Shown piece after piece: positions 1-5,849 of a stretch of 5,849 nt of DNA; positions within the stretch are counted from its first letter, which is position 1, and each line of letters opens with the position of its first letter. The stretch is taken from assembly GCA_030608985.1 (NCBI GenBank), contig JAUWDC010000091.1:1-5849 (forward strand), read 5' to 3'. This DNA is from Desulfobia sp. (GTDB taxonomy: Bacteria; Desulfobacterota; Desulfobulbia; Desulfobulbales; SURF-16). The position numbers and the translations under genes were made by a program. The notes below the pieces were generated by a model. It did not search any database and was not told where the DNA came from. It worked only from the letters and a program-made list of their open reading frames with translations.

Positions 1-40
1 GATAGCCAACACCAATAACGCCTATTTTAATTTTTTTCAT
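1..40 (-). CDS. Gfo/Idh/MocA-type NAD(P)-binding oxidoreductase, N-terminal fragment
   Basis: Only the first 13 codons lie in the window, reading MKKIKIGVIGVGY before the sequence runs off the left edge. The short positively charged start, the hydrophobic beta strand and the GVIGVGY glycine pattern are typical of the Rossmann dinucleotide-binding fold at the very N-terminus of Gfo/Idh/MocA oxidoreductases, which use NAD(P) to oxidise or reduce sugars and related compounds in the cytoplasm. A second in-frame ATG at 46-44 would add two residues (Met-Asn). Neither start has a clear Shine-Dalgarno sequence, and the ATG at 40-38 is preferred because it gives the usual family N-terminus. The gene runs in the same direction as the transporter upstream, but a repeat hairpin separates them, so co-transcription is doubtful. 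Other Rossmann enzymes are possible because the catalytic part is not visible. Confidence 0.55.
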   Translation of the reverse strand, partial: MKKIKIGVIGVGY

Positions 41-58
41 GTTCATAGTTTAAAAGAA

Positions 59-159
59 GGGTGTAGGGTCTTGGGTGTAGGGTTAAAGAAAGGTCCTTAT
101 GGTGAAATCACATCATATTTTCGCTTACACCTTACACCTTATACCCTATACCTTATACC
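59..159. repeat. Inverted pair of 7-bp-unit arrays, possible terminator hairpin
   Basis: Two short tandem arrays with a 7-bp period face each other. The left array (59-86) has four units: GGGTGTA, GGGTCTT, GGGTGTA and GGGTTAA. The right array (125-159) has five units: TTACACC twice, then TTATACC, CTATACC and TTATACC. Read on the minus strand, the right array has the consensus GGTRTAR, which matches the left array, so the two are inverted copies of one unit separated by about 38 bases. Because both arms are periodic, they can pair in several registers. On the minus strand the downstream arm is followed by TTCTTTT (51-57), so a transcript of the transporter gene would meet a GC-containing stem and then U-rich sequence, as in an intrinsic terminator. 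The unit structure is seen directly; the terminator role is inferred. Confidence 0.75.
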
Positions 160-172
160 GTTTTAATACCTT

Positions 173-1732
173 TTATGTCAGCAGGTGGTCACCCTCTACA
201 GAATGTCGCTTGCGAAGCATTTCCGGCTTCCATGGATAGAATGTAAAAACAACAGAAATAACAAGTATCAACATCAACCAGTCAACACCGAATAAAATAA
301 GTGAATCAGCTGTATACCCTCCATAGGCGTTGCGAAGCTCTCCCATTAATGCCTGCCCCACAAGAACAAGGAGAAGTGCTGGAGTAAGAAACCGGATACA
401 GATATCCCAAAATGGTGAGAGTTGTTTGCCACCTGAACTGTTGACGTGTTGGCGGGCAATGCTTGCCTTGAGCAACCAGCCAACGATAAAGCATTCAACA
501 ATACCGCCCATAATAAGGCCATAATTGGTAATAAAATGATCTGTTATATCCAGAATAAACAATCCTGCTCTGGTTGTAAAAATTATGCTGCCGAGAAAGC
601 CAAGAAAACAAATACAGCTGACAACAGTTTTCCGGGGCCAGGAGAATTTATCGGTTAATGAACAGGTAAAGGCCTCTATAAGTGAAATTCCTGATGACAA
701 CCCGGCAACAATAAGTACCAGGAAAAACATGGCGCCAAAAAGTTCCTGGCCAAAGGGAAGCTGTCGGATAGCCTCAGGGTAAACAACGAACGCCAGCTGC
801 GGTCCGCCTTTGATCACTTCATTGAAAGGCACTCCTTTTGTCGCAGCCATAAAGCCTACAATGCCAAAAACAGCAAATCCGGCAATAAATGAATACAGGC
901 AGTTGATTATTGAAATCCACAAGGCATTTCCAACTATGTCGGTTTTTTCTGGCAAATAACTTGCATATGTTATCATTATGCCGAAGCCAAGGGAAAGAGT
1001 GAAAAAGATTTGCCCGAAGGCGGCAACCCAGACAGCCCAGACATCAGGATTGTTAAAATGTTTGATAATATTAATTTTCTCCCAATCTGGCTTGAGGTAA
1101 AGTTGAGTAATGGCATCACCGGCACCATTGAGGGTCATGGTCCAGCCGACAAGAATTAGAGTAAGGACGAACAGTAAAGGCATGAAGATGGTGCAGGCCT
1201 TTTCAATGCCATGATTGACCTCTCGGTAGCAGATGATCCAGCAGAGAAACCATACAAAAAAGGTGGCTGACAAAATGGGAATTCGGACCCCCCCCAGCTC
1301 AAAAGGACTCTCTGAAATCTGAAGAAATGTGTTGAAGAAAAAATTCTGTGGATCGGCGCCCCAGGAGAGATTAAGAGAGAAAAAGAAATAATTGATACAC
1401 CAGCCGATAATAACGGAATAATAGAGCATTATGCCAAACAGGGCGACAGTGGGCATCCACCATCCGGCCCATTCCATTTTGTGGGAAACGCGGGCAAAAG
1501 CTAAAGGGGATGAACCTTTTTCGCGATGCCCCAAGGTGTATTCAAGGATAATAAGAGGGATACCTGCAAAAATAAGGGCAATGAGGTAAGGAATCAGGAA
1601 AGCTCCGCCGCCATGTTCAAATGCCATATAGCTGAAACGCCATATGTTTCCGAGGCCAACAGCTGAACCTATGGCAGCAAGGAGGAAGCCTATTTTACTT
1701 CCCCACAGGGCGCGAGTATTAGTGTCTCCCAC
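173..1732 (-). CDS. Na+-dependent amino-acid transporter, NSS/SLC6 (LeuT) family
   Basis: This is a 519-residue inner-membrane symporter of the neurotransmitter:sodium symporter family. Helix 1 carries the signature GSAVGLGNIWRF (22-33). By comparison with LeuT, G22, A24, V25 and N29 line the sodium sites and R32 is the outer gate, whose Asp partner is D398. G26 stands where amine transporters have Asp, so the substrate is probably an amino acid and not a monoamine. Helix 6 has GQIFFTLSLGFG (240-251) and helix 8 has AGLSSG (343-348), with S346/S347 at the second sodium site. Twelve hydrophobic helices can be drawn, the last near 477-499, whereas many bacterial members have eleven. Helix 7 has N277 and S281, a pattern resembling chloride-dependent animal members. 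The start is GTG at 1732, six bases after AAAGGA (1744-1739). A run of eight G codes for loop residues 146-149. The exact substrate cannot be read from the sequence. Confidence 0.95.
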   Translation of the reverse strand: MGDTNTRALWGSKIGFLLAAIGSAVGLGNIWRFSYMAFEHGGGAFLIPYLIALIFAGIPLIILEYTLGHREKGSSPLAFARVSHKMEWAGWWMPTVALFGIMLYYSVIIGWCINYFFFSLNLSWGADPQNFFFNTFLQISESPFELGGVRIPILSATFFVWFLCWIICYREVNHGIEKACTIFMPLLFVLTLILVGWTMTLNGAGDAITQLYLKPDWEKINIIKHFNNPDVWAVWVAAFGQIFFTLSLGFGIMITYASYLPEKTDIVGNALWISIINCLYSFIAGFAVFGIVGFMAATKGVPFNEVIKGGPQLAFVVYPEAIRQLPFGQELFGAMFFLVLIVAGLSSGISLIEAFTCSLTDKFSWPRKTVVSCICFLGFLGSIIFTTRAGLFILDITDHFITNYGLIMGGIVECFIVGWLLKASIARQHVNSSGGKQLSPFWDICIRFLTPALLLVLVGQALMGELRNAYGGYTADSLILFGVDWLMLILVISVVFTFYPWKPEMLRKRHSVEGDHLLT

Positions 1733-1810
1733 TGTAAGTCCTTTGGTTGTAAGTTAGTCGAGTAAAATATTGTGTAAGAATGCTATCAGAATACTTGGAT
1801 TTCCGACTGC

Positions 1811-1838
1811 ACTCTATATAAAAATAATACTTTGTCAA
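1811..1838 (-). promoter_or_regulatory. Candidate sigma-70 promoter of the transporter gene
   Basis: On the minus strand a perfect -35 hexamer TTGACA (1838-1833) is followed after 16 bases by TAGAGT (1816-1811), a four-of-six match to the -10 consensus. The spacer is very AT-rich. Transcription would start near 1804, giving a leader of about 70 bases before the GTG at 1732. A plus-strand candidate for the acuI-like gene overlaps it: TTGGAT (1795-1800), 16 bases, then TATAAA (1817-1822). The -35 of that one is weak. If both are real, the divergent promoters share the same DNA. The rest of the 1733-1949 gap shows no other feature that I can support. Confidence 0.4.
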
Positions 1839-1949
1839 TTCTGAAAACCATATTGTTGCCGACTGACTGTAACTATGATACATTTTGGGTCTTGCTACTT
1901 TTAATAAAGAAACGGTCTAACACTTGAATATCACCAAAAGGATAAGCCC

Positions 1950-2960
1950 ATGCCCTCCAAACAATTTCAAGCCCTGGTGGTGAATGAAGAGGCAGACAAC
2001 ACCTTTGTCCGGCAGTTGACTACAAAATCAACTGCTGACCTCCCTGATTATGATGTTCTTATTTCAGTAAAATTTTCTTCCCTTAATTATAAAGATGCTT
2101 TATCTGCATCCGGCAATAAAGGTGTTACCAAGCGCTATCCTCACACTCCAGGTGTTGATGTTGCCGGTGTTGTCGAAGAAAGCAGATCTGAATTGTTTTC
2201 TCCCGGGGATAATGTCATTGTGACAAGTTATGATCTGGGAACAAAAATTCCTGGGGGTTTTGGCCAATATGTCAAGGTGCCGGCTGAGTGGATTGTCCCC
2301 TGCCCTGATGGTTTAAGTCTTTATGAAAGCATGGTATTGGGAACTGCAGGCTTTACTGCTGCCCAGTCAGTTCTCAAATTGATAGAGCATGGTATAAAAC
2401 CAAATGATGGTAAAATTCTGGTAAGCGGTGCAACAGGAGGTGTTGGCAGCATCAGCGTTTCCTTGCTCTCCCATCTCGGTTATCATGTTGTCGGTGTTAC
2501 AGGGAAAACTCAGGCACATGCAATGTTGAAAGATATTGGTGCGGATGATGTTATTTCACGTGAAGAGGCTTCAGACACCAGCGGGCGTCTTCTTTTGAGA
2601 GAAAAATGGGCTGCCGTTGTTGATACTGTTGGCGGAATAATTCTGGAGACAGCTATTAAAACTACACAATATGGTGGTATTATTACCTGCTGTGGTAATG
2701 TTGCCTCTCCGGATCTTTCAATATCCGTATACCCCTTCATTTTGCGAGGAGTTACGTTGGCTGGCATCGATTCAGCAAAATGTCCAATGAAAACACGTAA
2801 AATGATTTGGGACAAACTTGCATCTAAATGGAAATTGCCGACACTGACAAATCTTGCTGACGATATAAACTTATCTCAATTAAACAACTATATAGACATG
2901 ATACTTAAAGGAAAAACTAAAGGGAGAGTGGTCCTCAATTTACACGGAGAGACTTCTTAA
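1950..2960 (+). CDS. acuI: Acrylyl-CoA reductase-like quinone oxidoreductase (AcuI/YhdH family)
   Basis: This 336-residue cytoplasmic enzyme belongs to the YhdH/YhfP branch of the zinc-free medium-chain dehydrogenases. Characterised members (AcuI) reduce acryloyl-CoA to propionyl-CoA with NADPH, which detoxifies acrylate made from DMSP or from 3-hydroxypropionate. The N-terminal GroES-like domain has the family signature SSLNYKDAL (43-51) and PGVDVAGVV (67-75). GTAGFTAAQS (131-140) follows, and the nucleotide-binding motif SGATGGVGS (159-167) starts the Rossmann domain. The end, GRVVLNLH (325-332), is also typical. No zinc-ligand cluster is present, and the length is close to the roughly 325 residues of the family. 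ATG at 1950 lies 7 bases after AAAAGGA (1936-1942). The HDOD gene starts about 30 bases downstream and is probably in the same operon. No DMSP lyase or CoA-transferase gene is nearby, so the physiological substrate stays open. Confidence 0.9.
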   Translation: MPSKQFQALVVNEEADNTFVRQLTTKSTADLPDYDVLISVKFSSLNYKDALSASGNKGVTKRYPHTPGVDVAGVVEESRSELFSPGDNVIVTSYDLGTKIPGGFGQYVKVPAEWIVPCPDGLSLYESMVLGTAGFTAAQSVLKLIEHGIKPNDGKILVSGATGGVGSISVSLLSHLGYHVVGVTGKTQAHAMLKDIGADDVISREEASDTSGRLLLREKWAAVVDTVGGIILETAIKTTQYGGIITCCGNVASPDLSISVYPFILRGVTLAGIDSAKCPMKTRKMIWDKLASKWKLPTLTNLADDINLSQLNNYIDMILKGKTKGRVVLNLHGETS

Positions 2961-2992
2961 AGTAGTGTCATTTTGAAAATCCGAGGCCGGTG

Positions 2993-3862
2993 ATGGAAAA
3001 CGAAATAAACATAGAGCAAAAATATATAAAGAATGTTGATAATCTCGTTCCACGACCAGATTTGGCATTTGACGTTCTTTCTATGGCCCATAATGCCAAC
3101 TGCAATTTTAAAGAGCTGGCAAATAAAATTGAGAGGGATCCAAACCTCACGGCAAATATGTTGCGGCTTGCAAATTCTGCCTATTTTGGTCACATGCGAG
3201 CAATTACTTCTGTGAAAGATATCATAGTTCGTCTGGGGCTGGAGACAGTAAAACTTCTTGCCATCACCAGCGCCTCGGTCGGTCTAATGAAATCTCCGCA
3301 GGAGGCATATAATCTGGAGCCGGGATCTTTATGGTACCATTCACATGCTACAGCAGTACTAGCCTCTGTTATCTGTCAGTTTGCAAAGATTGGTGACGCC
3401 GGGGCCATATACACGGCGGCCCTGCTTCATGATATAGGAAAAGTACTCCTTAACAAACCCCTTCAGGTGGCAATCTCAAACATAAAGATTAAGCCGGAGA
3501 AGAAATTTTCCAGTCTTGTTGAGCTTGAATATAGTCTGCTTCAAACCGATCATGCAAAAGTTGGAGAGGCTCTTCTTGAGAAATGGGGACTTTCTGAACA
3601 GATCAGCCAACCGGTAGGGGATCACCATTCACCAGAAAAACTAGAGTCCGTAGATATGGGCAGCAAGATAGTGTATCTCGCAAATTTTCTGGTTGAAAGC
3701 ATTGGTATACGTTCAATGTCTCCAGAAAACTATACCTTTAATATCCAGGAATTTATTGACCAAAACCAAATTCTGCCGGATGTCCCAAATTTTCAGGCAA
3801 ATATGGAAAACATTATGGAAGAATTTTTTACGCAGTTTAACGAAACAACCAATATCTGCTGA
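2993..3862 (+). CDS. HDOD domain signalling protein
   Basis: This is a 289-residue soluble, largely helical protein that is almost entirely one HDOD (HD-related output) domain. HDOD proteins act in bacterial signalling, often near c-di-GMP or chemotaxis systems, and most have no proven enzyme activity. The N-terminal part has the usual pattern of RDPNLTANMLRLANSAYFG (48-66) and the helix RLGLETVKLLA (80-90). The HD-like part keeps H116 and H118, then LLHDIGK (144-150), H187, and the pair H211-H212 in a DHH motif. Where catalytic HD enzymes usually have a final Asp, this protein has N231 in LANFL, as is common in HDOD. A GTG at 2990 would add one residue, but GAGG (2983-2986) is 6 bases from the ATG at 2993 and only 3 from the GTG, so ATG is chosen. 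It probably shares a transcript with the acuI-like gene and faces the PAS-GGDEF gene, 38 bases away. Confidence 0.9.
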   Translation: MENEINIEQKYIKNVDNLVPRPDLAFDVLSMAHNANCNFKELANKIERDPNLTANMLRLANSAYFGHMRAITSVKDIIVRLGLETVKLLAITSASVGLMKSPQEAYNLEPGSLWYHSHATAVLASVICQFAKIGDAGAIYTAALLHDIGKVLLNKPLQVAISNIKIKPEKKFSSLVELEYSLLQTDHAKVGEALLEKWGLSEQISQPVGDHHSPEKLESVDMGSKIVYLANFLVESIGIRSMSPENYTFNIQEFIDQNQILPDVPNFQANMENIMEEFFTQFNETTNIC

Positions 3863-3900
3863 AAGTTCTTGGCGGTCACTCCCGCGCAGGATAAAAACTT

Positions 3901-4869
3901 CTATTCAACCGGTTCATAAACGCATACACGGTTGCGCCCTGCTCTTTTTGCCTCATACAGTGCGCTTTCAGCAAAAAGAAGCAGATCAGCCATTGCCTGT
4001 GGAGCATGCTCATTAAAGGAAGATACACCGATACTGATAGTTACCTGCCGACTGAAATTCTCATCATCATAAATAAACTGCTCTGCTACCCTGTGAATAT
4101 TCTGAGCAATCATTTTGCCTTCTATAAGGTCTGCATCTGGAAGAAGTATCGCAAATTCTTCACCGCTGATTCGTGCGCAAATATCTGTTTTCCGAACTCT
4201 GCTTTGCAGAAGTACTGCCATTTCATGCAAAACAAAATCCGCAAAAGTATGACCGCAAGAAGCATTGACTTCCTTGAAATTATCTATATTGATTACAAGA
4301 ATGACAAGACCTGTCAACCTTCGGGCAGCAAGATAAAATTCACGTTCAAAGATCTCGTTAAAATGACGCCTGTTGTATAATCGGGTTAGGCCATCAGTAA
4401 TTTCAAGTTCTTCAAGCTTTGTCGTGAGCATTCTTTTTTCAGAGATATCTCTGTAAATCTGTAGAATCTGCCAGACAAAGCCATTATTATCTTTAATCGG
4501 ACAGGATGTAACTGAAAACCACCTGTCCTTAAATTTCCTCTCATGCCTTTCGCAAAGGTTTTTTGTCCCTGTGTGAAAAACCCTGCAAACAGGGCAGTCA
4601 GGTATAGGTTGAGAAGAATTATCAAGTAATTGAAAACTTTTTTCTCCAATTACTTTTTTGTCGCCAAAACATTCTAAAGCAGCCATGTTCGCTCGTACTA
4701 CAGTAAAATCACGATCAATAACGACCATAATATCATCGATAGCATTAAAAGTAGTCTCCCAAAGGAGAGTCTCGTCGATATGCCTGTGTGCAGAAAGCTG
4801 TTCTGGGTGAACAACTTGTGTTTGATCGGGATGAGAATCAGAAGTGTGGGCCGTATGGTCAATGGTCAT
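3901..4869 (-). CDS. PAS-GGDEF protein with altered catalytic site
   Basis: This 322-residue protein has no membrane segment, so it is probably cytoplasmic. A polar N-terminus (1-35) is followed by a PAS sensor domain (about 37-145), a short linking helix, and a GGDEF domain (about 155-320) that begins ITDGLTRLYNRRHF (157-170). GGDEF domains join two GTP into the second messenger c-di-GMP. Here the signature is SGEEF (235-239). The first metal-binding Asp of the usual DxDxFK stretch is Asn (N194 in INIDNFK), and the usual ND after it is N202-A203; D211 is kept. The inhibitory c-di-GMP site RxxD is intact as R226-D229 at the normal spacing. The PAS domain holds C92, C95, C106 and C123. An in-frame TGA lies 9 bases before the ATG at 4869, which fixes the start; no good Shine-Dalgarno is seen. 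The domain call is firm, cyclase activity is uncertain. Confidence 0.92.
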   Translation of the reverse strand: MTIDHTAHTSDSHPDQTQVVHPEQLSAHRHIDETLLWETTFNAIDDIMVVIDRDFTVVRANMAALECFGDKKVIGEKSFQLLDNSSQPIPDCPVCRVFHTGTKNLCERHERKFKDRWFSVTSCPIKDNNGFVWQILQIYRDISEKRMLTTKLEELEITDGLTRLYNRRHFNEIFEREFYLAARRLTGLVILVINIDNFKEVNASCGHTFADFVLHEMAVLLQSRVRKTDICARISGEEFAILLPDADLIEGKMIAQNIHRVAEQFIYDDENFSRQVTISIGVSSFNEHAPQAMADLLLFAESALYEAKRAGRNRVCVYEPVE

Positions 4870-5112
4870 AATTGTTCAAGCGAATGAGTGTATGATTCTA
4901 CTTTTTTTACAACAACAATCCGGTATGATATGATGCTTAGAATTTAGTGCCTTACTTCCCAACTTCTGCAAAAAAACAAGAAACCGGAAAACATTGAGTG
5001 AAATTACGCTGTTATTTTTACCACCAAGGCACTTATCCTTTCCACTCTATGTGGGTTAGATAACGCAATGATGTTGCATTGTCATCTTTAATGTTTAAAA
5101 GACTCATAATAT
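4870..5112. other. Intergenic region between divergent PAS-GGDEF and YkgJ genes
   Basis: This 243-base AT-rich gap separates two divergent genes and must hold both promoters, but I find no convincing -35/-10 pair for either. It contains TATGAT at 4891, 4924 and 4929. Overlapping small inverted repeats lie at 5065-5081 (GCAA/TTGC and CAATG/CATTG), about 35 bases before the YkgJ start; these could be an operator or chance. ACCACCAAGGCACTTA at 5020-5035 looks like a fragment of the ACCAC-type intergenic repeat found after the YkgJ gene. No small gene is supported here. Confidence 0.4.
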
Positions 5113-5745
5113 ATGTCAAAGCAATCAGAATGTAAACGATGCGGAATGTGCTGCCGGAAAGGTGGTCCTGCACTGCACAAAGAAGATATAACTCTTCTGC
5201 GGTCAGGTGTTTTACCGTTAGACAACCTGGTGACTGTCAGGAAAAATGAACCCGCCTATCGTCCTGACCTTGATACAATCATGCCCGTTGAAAATGAGTT
5301 TATAAAGCTTGGTGGAAAAGGAAAAAGCTGGGAATGTTTTTTCTATGATTCTACTCACTCCTCGTGTCTTATACATGCAAAACGACCTGTTGAATGCCGC
5401 CTACTGCAATGCTGGGACACCAGGGAGATTACAGCCGTAATAGGCAAAGACTGCCTGACCCGCCTTGATATCATAGCGAAAGATAATCCGATAATCAGCT
5501 ACATTACCAGACACGAAATCCTCTGTCCCTACGACAAGGTGAATCAACTTGTCAACTTGCTGCAATCTGATGCAAACAGCTCCGATATTAAAAGTAAATT
5601 GGCTGCTGTTGTAAATAATGACCTGGGGCTTCGCGATGAAGCGATTAGAAAATATGACCTTTCCCTTGGTATGGAGCTTTTTTATTTCGGACGGCCGGTA
5701 TTTCAGGTGATTGATTTCGATAATCTCGTAAAAGCTACAAATTAA
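5113..5745 (+). CDS. YkgJ-family cysteine-cluster protein
   Basis: This 210-residue protein belongs to the YkgJ (CxxCxxCC) family, thought to bind zinc or iron; the exact function of the family is unknown. The N-terminus has the defining cluster CKRCGMCC (C7, C10, C13, C14). The second half of the metal site follows as C75 (WECFFYD), C85 (SSCLIH), and C95 and C100 in RPVECRLLQC, with the RPxxCR pattern typical of the family. C114 and C138 are additional. After about residue 145 a mainly helical C-terminal extension of roughly 65 residues carries no motif I recognise. There is no signal peptide or membrane segment, so the protein is probably cytoplasmic. The ATG at 5113 sits just six residues before the first cysteine, which fixes the start, although no strong Shine-Dalgarno precedes it. 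It appears to be transcribed alone. Its stop codon touches the inverted repeat downstream. Confidence 0.85.
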   Translation: MSKQSECKRCGMCCRKGGPALHKEDITLLRSGVLPLDNLVTVRKNEPAYRPDLDTIMPVENEFIKLGGKGKSWECFFYDSTHSSCLIHAKRPVECRLLQCWDTREITAVIGKDCLTRLDIIAKDNPIISYITRHEILCPYDKVNQLVNLLQSDANSSDIKSKLAAVVNNDLGLRDEAIRKYDLSLGMELFYFGRPVFQVIDFDNLVKATN

Positions 5746-5823
5746 CCACAGAGCGCACAGATATAACAGAGGTTGCTGTTTGTAATAAAAAGATTTCTCT
5801 GTGGTCTCCGTGTTCTCTGTGGT
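5745..5823. repeat. Inverted repeat made of three 9-bp units per arm
   Basis: The left arm (5745-5771) and right arm (5797-5823) are 27 bases each and complementary at 21 positions, around a 25-base loop. Each arm is built on a 9-bp period. On the right the units are CTCTGTGGT, CTCCGTGTT and CTCTGTGGT (from 5797, 5806 and 5815). On the left they are CACAGAGCG, CACAGATAT and AACAGAGGT (from 5747, 5756 and 5765). The outer ends, ACCACAGAG and CTCTGTGGT, pair perfectly. Elements of this ACCACAGAG type are familiar between genes in many bacterial genomes. The left arm begins at the last base of the YkgJ stop codon. A run of A and then TTTT follows the right arm, so a terminator role on the plus strand is possible but not typical. 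Confidence 0.75.
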
Positions 5824-5849
5824 GAAAAAAAACTTTTCCGGGGTTCATC

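Noticed and set aside
1874..1921. Other plus-strand promoter candidates for the acuI-like gene (TATGAT at 1874; TTGCTA 1892 with TCTAAC 1916)
   Set aside because: Spacing or hexamer match is poor in each case.
2510..2815. 101-codon minus-strand open frame
   Set aside because: It is antisense to the well-supported acuI-like gene and encodes no recognisable protein.
2970..2980. Palindrome ATTTT-G-AAAAT between the acuI-like and HDOD genes
   Set aside because: A one-base loop cannot form a stable hairpin, and such AT palindromes arise easily by chance.
3863..3900. Possible terminator between the convergent HDOD and PAS-GGDEF genes, stem GCGG/CCGC
   Set aside because: The stem is only 4 bp with a 6-base loop, and no T-run follows on either strand.
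4006..4380. 124-codon plus-strand open frame
   Set aside because: It lies wholly inside the GGDEF coding region on the other strand, has no recognisable domain, and its length is expected by chance opposite a real gene.
4386..4649. 87-codon minus-strand open frame
   Set aside because: It is a shifted frame within the PAS-GGDEF gene, and that gene's own frame matches known domains throughout.
4940..4960. Possible sigma-54 site on the minus strand upstream of the PAS-GGDEF gene (AGGCACTAAATTC)
   Set aside because: The GG element is present but no GC dinucleotide lies at the required 10-base spacing.

Overview
The window carries five complete protein-coding genes and the first few codons of a sixth. 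There are no rRNA or tRNA genes, no CRISPR array and no insertion sequence. It reads like the chromosome of a free-living Gram-negative bacterium of moderate, slightly AT-leaning base composition. The mix of a PAS-GGDEF protein, an HDOD protein, a YkgJ cysteine-cluster protein and intergenic arrays of short GT-rich units suggests a Desulfobacterota (sulfate-reducer-like) genome. That placement is an inference from gene style and was not tested.

Left part (1-1732, minus strand): the N-terminus of a probable Gfo/Idh/MocA-type NAD(P)-dependent oxidoreductase leaves the window at base 1. Upstream of it lies a complete 12-helix Na+-coupled amino-acid transporter of the NSS/SLC6 (LeuT) family. The 130-base gap between them holds two arrays of 7-bp units in opposite orientation, which can fold into a hairpin and may end the transporter transcript.

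Middle part (1950-3862, plus strand): an acrylyl-CoA reductase-like zinc-free MDR enzyme (AcuI/YhdH) is followed after about 30 bases by an HDOD signalling protein, so the two are probably co-transcribed. Facing them on the minus strand (3901-4869) is a PAS-GGDEF protein. It has lost one metal-binding Asp of the diguanylate cyclase active site but keeps the RxxD inhibitory site for c-di-GMP.

Right part (5113-5849, plus strand): a YkgJ-family protein with eight conserved cysteines ends directly against a second unit-structured inverted repeat, with three 9-bp units per arm. A fragment resembling this repeat type lies upstream of the same gene.

No gene cluster here amounts to a clearly new system. 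The points most worth following are the two phased inverted repeats, the GGDEF protein with an altered catalytic site and four cysteines in its PAS domain, and the SLC6-like chloride-site serine in the transporter.
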